A stretch of DNA of 64,000 nt. It comes from Adineta vaga (taxonomy: Eukaryota; Rotifera). Of this stretch, positions 34,201-46,507 are shown in pieces (positions within the stretch are counted from its first letter, which is position 1; every line of letters starts with the position of its first letter). Position numbers and translations under genes: made by a program. The notes under the pieces were generated by a model, which saw only the letters and a list, made by a program, of their open reading frames with translations, did no database searches and was not told the DNA's origin. The stretch spans positions 6,510,001 through 6,574,000 of the forward strand of contig CP075496.1 in NCBI GenBank assembly GCA_021613535.1, in the 5' to 3' direction.

Positions 34201-36964
34201 TGTTTCTTCTTTTCTATTGTTGTTCTTTTCATTAGTTCAAATCTTAGCAAAAACTCTTCAAGCAACAACAGCTACTGAAACAAATTGGACTTATGATCAA
34301 TCATGGCTTGCAATCATGTGTACATCTCCTTCAATACTTAAACGTCATGTAGCAATTGCACGTCTGAAAAATCCATGTAATTTAGGACGAAATTGTCAAG
34401 AAGCACGTTTCATTGTCTTTATTTTATCACCAACGAAAGAAAAAGGTACAAAAAATTTCCTTGAAACAGGTCGAACATTTGCAACAATCTTTGCTGATAT
34501 TGAATTACGTGCTAAATTATTAAAAGCAACTACTCAACAAGAATTTATATCTATTATTGATGTAAGTTTGTTCATCTTTTATTTATTTTCCTATAGAAGA
34601 TTGTTTTCCTATAGAAACATACAGATAATCTAATGGAACAGCAAACGACAATAGCACGAAATTCATTACCTGATCCATTTGATGATAATACAAATAATTC
34701 CGACGTAAGAAGAAATGAAAATAAATTGAATTTGTTCTTTTATCATTGATTTTTCTTATAAAAAAGTTGTTAAAGGTTAAAACATATTATTGTCCAATAC
34801 TTTCTGATATTTGTATGGATTTATCACGCCGTTTACCACATTATTTTTCAGATTATTATGATGGTAAATTTTTCTTTTAATTCTAATGCAAAAATAAATT
34901 TCAATGGAATTATTTAGTTTTTAAAACTCATCAAGGTCCAAATAAAGTCTTATCAACATCTGTATTTCTCTATTTTGCATGTCTTTTACCAAGTATTGCA
35001 TTTGGTGTATTAAATTCTCAAGTTACAAATGATCAAATAAGTGTGTCAAAAGCTGTAGCATCTCAATGTTTAGGTGGATTATTTTTCTCAATATTTGCTG
35101 GTCAACCATTGATTGTCGTGATGACGACAGCACCGTTAACATTGTATGTAAAAGGTAATGAGAAAAGAGAGAGAAGAAAGTCTTTGCTTATAGAAATGAA
35201 TTGATATATTTTTTATAAAATAGTTATTTTTATATTGTGTACATGGTATCGGATGGATTTTCGAGATACATATGCATTAGTGGGATTATGGAATTCCTTT
35301 TTTCTTATTCTTTTCTCGTTTTTTGGTGTATCAAAAATAATGAAATGGTCAACAAGGTAAACATTTACTAATCAATATTTTTCATCATTAATAATCTGCG
35401 TTTTATTTATTACAAAGATCTACAGAAGAAATCTTTGCTCTTTTTGTCTCAATTGCATTTTTGGTTGATGCCAGTGCTCATGTTTATCACAGTAAATTCA
35501 TTATTGATGTTTTCCCGAAATGAAAACTAATAGGAATTATTTCTTCTATTAGATTTTGCACGAAATTATTCAACTGTAGCTTGTCAACAATATGATGAAT
35601 ATTGGAAATTACGTCAAACGAATAAAACAATCTCGGTTAATGTAACAGGAGATATTCTTGATGTGCCATGTTCGCGTGACTCAAGTTTGCTCTATATTCT
35701 TTTAACTCTTGGAACAGTATGGTTGGGTACTTTCTTATTTAAGTTTAAACAAACCCCATATTTAACATCAGCAAAACGAGAATTATTAGCAGATTATGCT
35801 TTACCGGTGGCTGTTATAATTATGTCATTAATTGGAAGTCTTTTATTTAAACAAATTAATTGTAAGTCAAATAAATTTGAATTGAATAGGACAGTTTTTA
35901 TTGATGAGCGATCATTTAGTACAATCGTTTCCTGTTGATCATGAAGATCTTTTTGTATTAGTTCGATTTAAAAATGTTACTTTCAAGCAAATTCTTGCAA
36001 CGGGTTGTCTAGGTTTTTCATTATCATTATTAATGTTTCTTGTATGTATTCTGAAGAAGAAAAAAGCTAGTACAATCTGAATTTTAAAATTCTTCTCTAG
36101 GATCAAAACATAGCCGGTGCTATTGTCAATTCGCCGGCGAATAAGTAGGAAATTTAGTTGAATTCGAAGTGCATATTTACTCAACTGATTTTCTTTAGAT
36201 TAAAAAAAGGTAAAGCATTTCATATTGATTTGTTTGTCATTGCGATACTCAATGGTTGGCTTTCTTTATTTGGATTGACATGGATGCATGGTATGTTTTC
36301 ATGTTGATGAAAAGAAATTAATTAAACTTCCGTTTGATGTTCTAGGCGCTTTACCTCTTTCGCCTTTACATGTCAAAGCACTTGCCGATACAGAAGAACG
36401 TGTGGAACAAGGTCATATACAATCCGTGTAAGTGATGAAATAAAAACGAAGAAGTCATATGATTTCTTTTCGATCGATTTAGTATTGTCAAAGTTCGAGA
36501 AACTCGTCTAACAGTATTGTTATCTCATATATTCATTGGTCTATCATTGTTTATGCGTGATATTCTCAAACAAATTCCACTGCCAGTATTAGATGGATTA
36601 TTTCTTTATTTGGCATTAACATCACTCGATGGTAATCAATTTTTTGAACGTGTTACCTTATTTTTTACGGAACAAGTAACTACTTTTCACTTGAAATGTT
36701 ATTTGCATTTCTCTTTTTCATTTCTATTAGGCTGCTTACCCACCGAATCATTATATTCGTCAAGTCCCACAACGTAAAATACATCTCTTTACTTTCTTAC
36801 AAATTCTTCAACTATTAATCTTATGTTTTCTGGGTTTTTCACCCATACTTTATACAAAATTAGTATTACCAATATGGCTTGTAGCTATGGTTGCTTTTCG
36901 ATATCGAATCCTACCAAAGATAATTGCAACAAAATACTTACGAGCATTAGATCAACGATTGTAG
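31218..36964 (+). CDS. SLC4A11: SLC4A11-type solute carrier (borate/bicarbonate transporter family)
   Basis: SLC4A11 is a plasma-membrane H+/OH-/NH3-coupled transporter. Core exons in phase: 33752-33792, 33845-34178, 34236-34561, 34615-34704, 34776-34863, 34918-35154, 35224-35356, 35418-35491, 35553-35861, 35920-36041, 36101-36143, 36199-36290, 36346-36426, 36483-36675, 36731-36964. Two alternative first exons (31218-31275 and 32426-32597) both end in phase 1 and both fit exon 33752. The cytoplasmic domain has LKDFAAEIRGGKDIKEFI, YDQSWLAIMC, LKRHVAIARLKNPCNLGRN and GRTFATIFADIELR. The membrane domain has FLYFACLLPSIAFGVLN, AGQPLIVVMTTAPLTLYV, ALVGLWNSFF, RSTEEIFALFVSIAF, LGTVWLGTFLFKFKQTPYL, LYLALTSLDGNQ and the closing VPQRKIHLFTFLQ. 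A poly-Gly/Thr linker (about 34010-34120) interrupts the cytoplasmic domain. The acceptor at 35920 was preferred because alternatives hit stops. Confidence 0.9.
32108..32137. other. Perfect inverted repeat upstream of SLC4A11 exon 1b
   Basis: ATGAGAAAACG (32108-32118) pairs with CGTTTTCTCAT (32127-32137) across an 8-nt loop. It lies about 300 bp before the ATG at 32426, between GA-rich and CT-rich tracts that could pair further. Confidence 0.5.
32150..32172. repeat. (CT)n microsatellite
   Basis: Uninterrupted CT dinucleotides in the leader of the second SLC4A11 first exon. Confidence 0.8.
32426..32597 (+). other. SLC4A11 alternative first exon 1b
   Basis: This frame starts at 32426 or at the internal ATG 32444 and encodes a basic Arg/Ser/Gly-rich N-terminus (SSFRRHPGGGSLRRFSFRR), then WSFNNDTHEWQLLR. 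It ends at a GTAATC donor in phase 1 and joins the exon at 33752 as R-E-D-G-A-H. A possible 46-nt exon at 33000-33045 has good splice sites but would break the frame if included. Confidence 0.55.
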
Positions 36965-38247
36965 ATTTGCTTTATTTTTTGAAAATTATTGTTTTTCTTC
37001 ATTTATAAACAATTATTTTTGTATTAAAAAAACCAATACGAAGAAAATTATTACGATTGAGAATAAAATTATATTTGATAGGATATCCGAAAATAGTTTT
37101 CAATTTTAGTCAAGAATACCTGAAAAAACTGTATATCATTTTCTCAATATCTTATTGCATTATTGAGAGTTCAGTAAAATGAGAAAATCATACGTATTAA
37201 CAATGAAAGTAAATCACACTTTTTTTGTTAGAAGAAAATTAATATCTGTATTTGATAGTTGAAAAACCTCATTTATTCATCAAGAAGTCCTATGCAAAAG
37301 GTTGACTTCTGTGCATTGATTACTTAGTTCTATTCTCGTTTTCTTCCATATAATGAACTAAGAGATAGAATCGAGGTAATGAATATAACTCATGCAAAAA
37401 GTTTCTTTCATTCTTCTGCTTTCAATTACGACCAGTTTGTTTCGATGAATAGAAACAATAGTTCATTAATAACATTGACAGTATATTCTTATCGAACTAA
37501 ACGATTTCTTTCTTTTTTTTTATAGTTTTCTAAATTCGATTAGAGATTTCGTTACATATTTGTATGCTGAAAAATTGCAGATCGGAACATTGAATTGAAT
37601 TATAAATAATTAAATCAGAAACGAACTTTTTTCCGAGAGAAAACAAATCAATTATCGAAATGACTTTTTTTCTCATCATAGACCATGACTAAATATAGCA
37701 AAAGTCAGTTTGACATCTAATAAAGAACATATCTATAACATTAATGTTATTATATTTGTTCTGGAAAAAAATCAGTTTCTTCCTTGATTCATAGAAATTC
37801 AATAACGATCTTTCACAAGTTCGAATCGATATAATTCAATTAATAGAGAATCAACTGAGGCTTTGTACTATTTATCTGGTGTTTAAGCAGATGGAATTTG
37901 ATATAGGATATGAAAAGCAAATATATTAGTAGGAACATATAGCGATTATTTTTTCAAAACAATGCAATCGGTAGATAATAATTCCGAACGCAAAATAAAT
38001 ATCAAAATATAATAAGAAATGAAATTCAACATGAAATTAATAAATTGATTTTATTAATAAAATAAAAACATCGTTTCGAAGATACAAACAAAAATACCCA
38101 TTAAAAATCGGTTTCGTTGTTTTTTTTTAAACATATATTTCATTACTTATTACTAATAACAAGATAATCTCTACTGGAATGATATATGTCTGAAAGATAA
38201 GATGTCACAAATGATGAAATTTCGTATGTATATACAGAACTAAAAGA
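36965..38247. other. Convergent spacer, SLC4A11 and CNC-bZIP 3' ends
   Basis: An AATAAA at 37062 probably ends SLC4A11. The rest is AT-rich with no convincing coding frame. Confidence 0.55.
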
Positions 38248-40093
38248 TTATTTCACAAATATTGCCGGTGGTAATTGACGATTAGGTAAAACTTCACGGT
38301 GAAGATATTCATATTGATTACGTGTTTCAGTAATCTAGAAGAAAGAGGAAAGAATAATAATGTAAAAGTTCATTAGAAATCAAAATATACTTGTTGTTGA
38401 TAGAATTTTCGTCGTTGTTCTAAATCATGTCTAACACGTTTAAGTTCATCAACTTCTTCAAGTAATGATTCAACACTAACTGCTTTGCGTTTTCGACAAT
38501 TTTGAGCTGCAATCTAAAAGAATCAAATATATATATATAGATATAGATATCGATCTATCTTTGAAATGAAAATAATTACTTTATTCTTTCCTCGACGACG
38601 AATATCTTTAATAATATGTGTTTGTTCTGGACTTAAATAATTAAGACGTGCTAAATGAAGATTATATTCTTCTGTACTTGATTGTGTTATTTCATACAAT
38701 GCCAATGGAATATTATATCGACGTAAAGTTTCTTCATCTTGTTGCCCTTGATAATTTGCACGTGTATTTAATCGACGTGTAAACATCGATGGAATTAGAT
38801 GTTCATCATGTTCAGTCTAAAGATAAGAGATATTCAAATCGCTTTATTTTCTTTTAGAAAAATACTTTTTCTAATTTTGCTTCAACTAAATTTCCATCAA
38901 ATATGAAATCACTATCACGTGTTGTCGAATCACTCTAAAATCAAACGAAAGAATAGAACATTCATCTTCTTTCAAAAGTCTATTTACTTCAAATGATGAA
39001 GATAATCTTTGTTGTCGACTACCGTTACTAATACTACTCATGGAACGTTCATCATCAAATGAAGCACGTAATAAATTCATTGATAAATCTTGTGATGGTT
39101 TATTAGATAATGGCATGCACATTAGTGGTTTTCTTTGAAGCGAATTTTCAATATGTTCATCGATAACTTGACCGGGAAGAAATGGTTCGGAGAACATCGT
39201 TTGATTCGGTGATTCGTCAAGCGATATATAATTTGAAAGCCAATTCGAAACTGGTTGTTCTTCACTATATGGAATACTTTCAAAGAATAAATCACTGTTT
39301 GTTGAAATAGATTGATTAATTGATTTCGTTGACGATTCAATATGGGATAAATATTCTTCAACCCACTTCTATCAAATACGAAAAAAACACAAAACAAACA
39401 TTCGTTATTTCATCATATTCAGTAAGAATAGATAAATAAGAAGAACTTACATGGTTTGTTATTGAAAACGATGGAGTAGTTGCGAGAGATGCTTCACCAA
39501 AGATTTTCTCACCTGAAAATACCGAAAGAAAAAAGAACAGCTAAATAAATATTGACGTGTATGACGACGATGATAACACTATGTTGATAGAGATATGATA
39601 CGAAAAAATAGCTTTTTTTTCTTCTTTTTCTCGAAAGGAATCGACTTATCTCTATCATTTAATTGTCTCTGATGAAGTGTAGTCCAGATTACGGCCTATA
39701 TTTTATGACTAACTTCGCATAACAAACTAGGTCATTATAATGAGAGGAACATCGAAAAATCTCTTAAGTCAATAAAATGAAAATAAATAACTACTTTTTT
39801 GTTTTTCTCTTTTCGACAATGTTTTCAACTTTTTAAATAAAAATGAAAATCTTCTTCTTACCAGTTTCGGGATCAATTTCATAATTAGAATCATCTTCAT
39901 CCCCCATTGTTTCATCATTTGCTAATTTCTTTCCATCAGTTATCAATTGTAATTCATGAAGGTTTTTCTTATAAAAATATCCATCGGTTGTATCATCCAA
40001 ATCGATATTACTTTCATCAGTCCAGTTCGATGGACGAATACCTAATTCATCAAAATCAACACATGATAAGTCTTGACTCTTGATAAAATCCAT
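38248..40093 (-). CDS. NFE2L: CNC-type bZIP transcription factor (NFE2L/Nrf/CncC family)
   Basis: CNC-bZIP factors activate antioxidant and detoxification genes through ARE sites as heterodimers with small Maf proteins, and are degraded via Keap1-Cul3. Exons in phase: 40093-39862, 39512-39451, 39368-38988, 38934-38866, 38816-38580, 38513-38391, 38334-38248. The N-terminus has an acidic Neh2-like region. The junction of exons 1 and 2 creates DPETGEKIFGE, containing the Keap1-binding ETGE motif. A DELGI near residue 15 may be the weaker DLG-like site. The C-terminus has the CNC box (LHLARLNYLSPEQTHIIKDI), then RRRGKNK, the basic region IAAQNCRKRK and a leucine zipper (SLLDEVDELKRVRHDLEQR). The protein ends LPPAIFVK. 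It is shorter than vertebrate Nrf2 and the middle transactivation region is reduced. Confidence 0.9.
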
Positions 40094-40207
40094 TTTAGGT
40101 ACTCAGTTTTGTTAGAATATAAATTGTAATGAAGAAAATATACGACTGGACTTTAGCTATTTCTACAAAAGAAAAAGAGAAAGAGAGAAGATTTAGTTTT
40201 TCACCAG

Positions 40208-40228
40208 AAAGAGAGAGAGAGAGAGAGA
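40208..40228. repeat. (GA)n microsatellite
   Basis: GA dinucleotide run within the 332-bp spacer between the CNC-bZIP start and the MRPL13 stop, flanked by GAAA-type purine tracts. Confidence 0.8.
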
Positions 40229-40425
40229 AAAAGAAAGAAAAAGAAAAACAAGTTACATTTTTTTCGTTCTCTGAAAAGAAGAAGCGACGAAAAAAAGGTT
40301 GAAAAAAAAACAAGATCATTCAACATGTATGCACTTTATTCGGCCTTTGAACTTAACATCGCAGAAAAATGATTTAGTTTTTCTTTCCTAATTGATATTT
40401 TGAAATCTATCTGAACTTAACAAAA

Positions 40426-41751
40426 TTAATTGATTTTAACTTCTTCATGTCGACTAGTTGCTACATGAAACCAATAGTTCTGTCTGCCAGCACGTTGTCC
40501 AAGCATAACTTCTCGTTTGGGTAATTCTTCAGGAGGAACAACACGAACGAATTTATCTCGATCAAGATCGTCAAGAACTAAATCTTTCGGCCTAGAAGAA
40601 AACAAAAAGTTCTAAATAGAGAAAAACTGAAATTCTTTCAAACCATTTAAACAATTGAGGAAAATTGTTCACATCATCTGTTTTCAAATCATCAAGACGT
40701 TTTGGTACAACGCGTGAACCACGTATTTGATCGCATACATTTCGTAGTAGATGAGCAGGTACAGCCTAAAATAATTTTCAATTCTTTTGTTGCGAAAAAA
40801 TCAAACTTTACATCATCTGGAAATGTATATAATCGTGCCATATCATATCTTCGATTCTTATCATTTGGCATACAATTTAAGACACATAAATGAAGAACCT
40901 ACATGAAATCAGATAATCTAGATGAACAAGTTCAATCATGATTATTTACTTTCGTTGCATCAAGTTCATGTAGTTTAAATAGAGGTATATCATATCTTGT
41001 TTTGGCATATTCACGTCGAACATGTAATGCTTCAGAACGCCATGCATCATTACGTAGAGCAACATGTCGAGTATTTATAGCCACTACGCAATCACCTGTT
41101 GCTTCTATTTTAATTAAAGAAGAAACAATTTGAAAGAATTATCTAATTTTACGATATAAAAGTATTCTCTCCTAGAAATTAAAGAAAATGATGACTATCA
41201 TTATGAACGAAATTGTCATTCATAAAACGTCGAAATAGTAAATACTTTCATGTTGTTTGTGGGAAAATCAAAACAACATTGTATTAAAGTCCAAGGTGAA
41301 TAAACATATTTACAACGAACCATTTCGGTGAGAAAATTGTCAACTGCAGATACATTTATTAATAAAACAAAAGCTTGCTGTATTTTTATCAGTATTGTCT
41401 TTATTCTACCTGGAAACTTTTTGTTTTATCTCTACTATTCGAAGAACTTCTGTCTTTTCCCCCCTCTGCATATGACAGTTAGGACGTATTGACATCTGTA
41501 GCAATGTCATTCATTATAAATTTTCTTCATATATGAGATAATTTACCTCCAGGATAATAAATTGGTTTATGTTCACCACGAAGAATACGAGCAATTCGTT
41601 CACCTGATAGATGTGGACATTGCCATTTAGCATCAAATAAGTACCATACACGAGAAAATGTTGCTAATTGCTGAATGAGATTAAATTTTATTAATAAATA
41701 ACAAATCTCCAAATTGTATTTGACACTTACTTTTGCTTTATTGAATGACAT
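40426..41751 (-). CDS. MRPL13: Mitochondrial ribosomal protein L13 (uL13m)
   Basis: Component of the large mitochondrial ribosomal subunit. Exons in phase: 41751-41731, 41670-41547, 41104-40950, 40898-40812, 40765-40644, 40591-40426. The first exon encodes MSFNKAK. The uL13 fold follows with ATFSRVWYLFDAK, GEHKPIYYPG, GDCVVAINTRHVAL, CVLNCMPNDKNRRYDMARLY and PKRLDDLKTDDVNNFPQLF, which align with animal MRPL13. At about 224 residues it is some 45 longer than the human protein; the extra C-terminal part is charged (EELPKREVMLGQRAGRQNYW) and has no recognised motif. No clear cleavable mitochondrial presequence is visible, as in the human ortholog. It lies in tandem behind the CNC-bZIP gene and head-to-head with CDK20. 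Confidence 0.87.
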
Positions 41752-42192
41752 AGTTAGTTATTAGATATATCTCATCTAAAAATGATAAGATCTAATTATT
41801 AGAGAATAATTATTTTAATAAAACCGAAACTAAATACAATTGATTTTACGGTCAAATCTTTAATGTTACAGTTGTATTGTTTTTTTCATACATGAATTGT
41901 TCTTAAACTAAAGTACAATTTCAACACTTCTTACTTAACATTGAATAAACTTTTCAATATATTAATTAATCTATCAGTATCAATTGCAAATGTAGGAGAT
42001 CAGATTCGATCCAGTCCAGATCAGATCAGCACTTTTTTAAAGGAACATATTTTATTCGTTCGATTCATTTAACCAATCCAAATGTCGTATAGAAAGCGAG
42101 ACGTCATAATGAAGGAATATCCAAGTATAGGAAGCAGAATATGGTGATGATCTTCTGTTGGTTTATTAGTGTATGTTAAGTATTTTGATAAA
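41752..42192. promoter_or_regulatory. Divergent MRPL13/CDK20 promoter region
   Basis: The two start codons are only 441 bp apart on opposite strands, so both promoters must lie here. The sequence has a short direct repeat-like GATCCAGTCCAGATCAGATC (about 42008-42027). No TATA box is evident. Confidence 0.5.
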
Positions 42193-44076
42193 ATGGACAA
42201 ATATATTAAATTAAATCGTATTGGTAAAGGAGCTTACGGGTAAATCTTGTTTTATTAACAATACTTAATCTTGAGAGATTTTCAGTACAAATTAATCATC
42301 AGAGAATATTGACTTTTGATAGTTGGTTGTTATAGCACAGATATATATCAAGCATTTTGTAAACTACTTTATCTATTTAATTTCATCACCTATGTGAAAG
42401 AACAAGATAGATACAAGTTCTTCAGTTAGTAATCATAGATGTCATATCTTTCGATATGTAAATAAAACTTGGTGTGACTAAGACTGCTATTTCTTACGAG
42501 TAATTTTCAAGATAAGCGAAAGATGATGTAAATGATTTCTATAATTCTAGGAGATTTCGTTAATAATTAAATGATAGAATAAAAAATGAAATTCATTTTT
42601 TTAGAACTGTCTATAAATGCAAACATGTCCAGGTAAGTTTTCTAAAAATCATTTTTTAAAAAAATGTCATTTCTTCATTTATCTAGAGTAATGAAACCGT
42701 TGCACTTAAACGTGTTCATTTACATATGAAATCTCCATTTGAAGAAGGTGTTCCTAATAATATCATTCGGTACGATAATATAATTGATTTTCACTATTTC
42801 TACTCTTTTTCTTCTTCTATAGTGAAACCAAAGCATTACAAGAAATTGAAGATCATGAAAATGTTTGTAGAATAACATATGATTTTCATTCTATGATGCT
42901 TTGTTTTTTTTCTCTTCAGATTGTTAAATTACTTGATGTTTTTCCACATGGTATGGGTTATATATTCGTTTTTGAATATATGTTAAATGATTTAACTGAA
43001 GTTATTCGGAATGTCAATCAACCATTGACAACTTCTCAAATAAAAAGTTATATGAGAATGTTATTGAATGGAGTTTCATTTTGTCATGAAAATCGAATAA
43101 TGCATCGGGTAAATTGTTTTGATGAACAGGAAAGCATTTCATTTGATTTCATTTTTTAGGATTTAAAACCAGCAAATTTATTGATAAGTACAACTGGTCA
43201 TTTAAAAATCGCAGATTTTGGTCTTGCAAGAATATTTGATAAAGCTCAACCACAACGACAATATAGTCATCAAGTTGCAACTAGGTATATAATTGAAAGT
43301 TAGATAATACGAATGCGACAGTTCGTCATGTTTAAATGCATTTGTTTGTTTTTTTGTATTTAGATGGTATCGAGCACCAGAACTTCTCTATGGTTCGCGT
43401 AGTTATGATGAAGGTGTTGATCTATGGTAAATTAATATTGATAGTTATTTCTGGTCTATAAATCGAGTGTTTTATTATTAAGGGCAATTGGTTGTATATT
43501 TGGAGAATTAATCAATCGTAGTCCATTGTTTCCAGTAAGAAGAATTGCAATAGGAAAGTGAAGATTACGATTACTTTTATTTAGGGTGAAAGTGATATTC
43601 ATCAATTATGTTGTGTATGTAAACTTCTTGGAACACCTACCGAAGCTCAATGGCCGGTAAACTCAAACAATTATTTAAGTTTCTTAATTTTCATTTTTGA
43701 ATTATTCAAGGAAATGAAAAAATTGCCTGATTATGGCAAAATCAGTTTTGATGATTTCGAAGGAATGAAATTCGAAGATATCGTTCCAGAAGCTTGTCCC
43801 GATGCTATTGATCTATTAAAAAAATTTCTCGTCTATCCATCAAAACAACGTATCAGTGCTCAACAAGTATACACATAATCGATAATGTCATTTTTCTTAA
43901 TTTATTCTTGTTTCGTCTAGGCACTTCTACATGTTTATTTCTATACATCACCATTACCTTGTCATCATACAAATCTACCAGTTCCTGCTCGACGAAAAAA
44001 CCGACATGTTTACGAATTTGATGTTAAACGAAGTATAACCGATAGTATCATAGATCATGATATGATTATTTCATGA
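42193..44076 (+). CDS. CDK20: Cyclin-dependent kinase 20 (CCRK)
   Basis: CDK20/CCRK is a CMGC serine/threonine kinase that activates ICK/MAK kinases and regulates cilia and cell cycle. Exons in phase: 42193-42239, 42605-42632, 42687-42769, 42823-42862, 42920-43108, 43160-43284, 43364-43426, 43483-43534, 43585-43656, 43711-43866, 43921-44076. The start [20 protein letters not shown] gives the glycine loop, VALKRV the catalytic lysine, [11 protein letters not shown] the catalytic loop, ADFGLAR the metal-binding DFG, and [19 protein letters not shown] the activation segment and P+1 loop. [18 protein letters not shown] and [20 protein letters not shown] are CDK20-like. The PSTAIRE position is degenerate, as in other CDK20 proteins. 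An AATAAA at 44132-44137 follows the stop by about 55 nt. Confidence 0.93.
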
Positions 44077-44131
44077 AATACTAATTAAACATTCTTTTGT
44101 TTTCTTATGAATGTCAGATCGATATGTAAAG

Positions 44132-44137
44132 AATAAA
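44132..44137 (+). terminator. CDK20 poly(A) signal
   Basis: AATAAA located about 55 nt after the CDK20 stop codon. Confidence 0.5.
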
Positions 44138-46507
44138 GTTTGTTTTAAAAAATCTGAAATTCATGATGAGATATATCAAAATGATAATCAATTAACTTAA
44201 AATTGTTTTTTCAAGAAGACACATTTTTCACTTAAGAACAGCGATTGCTCTTAACTCCATACACTAACCCTATAGAGATTACGCTGACTGATTTTCATAT
44301 AATTGCATATACGATCGACTAAATGTCGCACTGATTTCTAGTTCTTTATTATCCATCGTCTTCTTTTATGATCAATGTAAAATCATAATGAATACAAAGA
44401 CGATTTAAAAACTGCAATAGAAAGAAAATAATACAAACGTGTCTTCAAGCACATCATTCTGATTTAATCATTTTCTTTCTGTTAGAATATGAATCTTGCA
44501 TGGGTTAACTTGATAATGACATATTATTCGTTAATCGCTTCAACAACTATCAAAATATGACGAACAGATAATTTCTCAGTCTTAATTATAATGAAAAGCA
44601 CAATAATTCTCTTTTATCATTTCTGTTTGTACTGAAATGTCGAAAGAAAAGTAACAAAATTAATTGAAAATGTTTTCATCAAAAATTACTCTTATGAATA
44701 ACATAAGAATGCTTTCAAAAAGCATTAGATCTATTAGAGACAATATTTCAAGTTCTTTCCTTTTTTTTGCGTTGTTCTTTTTATTAATGATTGGAAAATC
44801 ATATTTGCGAAATTTTCCCATAAAACAACTTGTAAATGAACAATAACTATAAATCAACATTTATTATAATTGATGTTTAATATTCTACTTGAAATATTAT
44901 GATTGTGAATAGTCATAATGCATTCAGTGTATCGAATTTTGTCCTTCCTTTTATTCAGAAATGTAAATAAATGTTAGATCGGATTCAATTCTCAATATAT
45001 TTATCAGTTTACTTTTGTATCGGGTAAAAATGAGAATTTGGACTACGAAATGAGTTCAGATCGTTCGTTTGTTGTTTCATCTATCTATCATCGATCATTC
45101 TATCCATCCATCTTAAAGCTTTTACTCACTCACTCACTCATTCACTTATTTAATTCCGTCCAATGTCATTATCATTTCTTCAGCTCTGTATGTTAGTCTT
45201 TTTTTCGATTTATTCTTAGACTGGAGAGAATTGAATGAAGGAAAAAAAGCAGAAAAGCATCGGCACTAAAGCGATGTCGGTTGGTGGGCGGAGAAAAGGG
45301 AAAAAGAAAGCTTGACAAACTTGATTATATTTATCCTCAGATTCGTCGCATCCGTTCGGTCACTATCAAAGCGTAACAACAGACGACAGCAAAACAGTAA
45401 ACGTTATTTCTTTAATAAGCATTAACAAGATCTGTTTGCACTAGTGAATGAGTAGAATTCATCATTTCCGTCAGTTATTTACAATCTTAACATCATCTTC
45501 ATCTTTTTCTTATCAACGAAAGAAAACTAAAATCTTTCTATATATATATATATATTATTTATAGAAAATGAACTAGATACTAGTAAGTAGTTTGAATTGT
45601 AAGATTTATAGTAAATCATGATGAGAGAAAAATTCGAGCATTTTGTTTCTTTTTACCGTTTGCATGTGGTTGTATGTCGATTTTTTATCCATCTGCCGTC
45701 TAAATTCAAAGTGATGTTTGGTTTAGAGTATGGGTTGTGTCACGAAACTAATTACGGCTAAGTAGAAAAAGCCTCTCGATCGTGCAATTATCGACGATTC
45801 AACATATGTATTTCATTGTTTTCCTTCTTGTAAAAAAAGGAGAGAAAACTACTTGATGAGACTTGTTCAATGAATTTCGGCCTCGTTATCATACATTCTT
45901 CATGTTTCCCACTTTCCACTTTAACATATGATTTTTCATAAGTACCTTTCATTTACTTTCTTTTAGGTTAAGAAAGAAAAACCAACTCATATAAACACTT
46001 ATATATCTTGAAAGAAAAGAGAATGAGTAGAAGGATTAAACATCAGAAACGTTTTCTCTTGAAGATTATATGTAACCACTGATGTTGTTTAGAATAAATC
46101 TCTCTCTCTCTCTCTTTTTAGTTGACTAACTAGCAATCTGTCAGAATAGGAAATATATTTGCGTGTATGTATTATCAATAGTTTAGTTATTATTGTTAAT
46201 TGAATTCATCTTCAGCTGTTTTTAATAATGATAAATGAGAAAAGGAAACAAAATAGAATATTTGTTAGAGAAATAATAATGTAATCAAACGAGAGAGAAA
46301 GGGGGAAGATTTTTTTCTCTCGTTGCTTCATTCAAACACGCTAGGAAATATTCTCGTGCAATCTTTTATATACAAAGGTTAAAAGTGCTCTATTGCCATT
46401 AAATATATAGATATATATATATATATATATGAAAATGAACGTGTTTAGAATTGTTAATAAATTATAATTAAGTATTTTATTTTTAGTTTGAATATTTTTA
46501 ATTTTCA
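44138..46507. other. Gene-free spacer with simple repeats
   Basis: No supported gene. Small frames on both strands at 44660-44860 overlap each other and carry no domain. Simple tracts include CTCA repeats near 45125-45145, a TA run near 45540-45555, a CT run near 46101-46116 and an AT run at about 46410-46430, the last just upstream of the next gene. Confidence 0.55.
46410..46430. repeat. (AT)n microsatellite
   Basis: Alternating AT run about 80 bp upstream of the ATG at 46508. Confidence 0.8.

Noticed and set aside
35889-35940. Earlier splice acceptors for the SLC4A11 exon now placed at 35920
   Set aside because: They yield a stop codon at the junction or the wrong frame for the conserved membrane helices.
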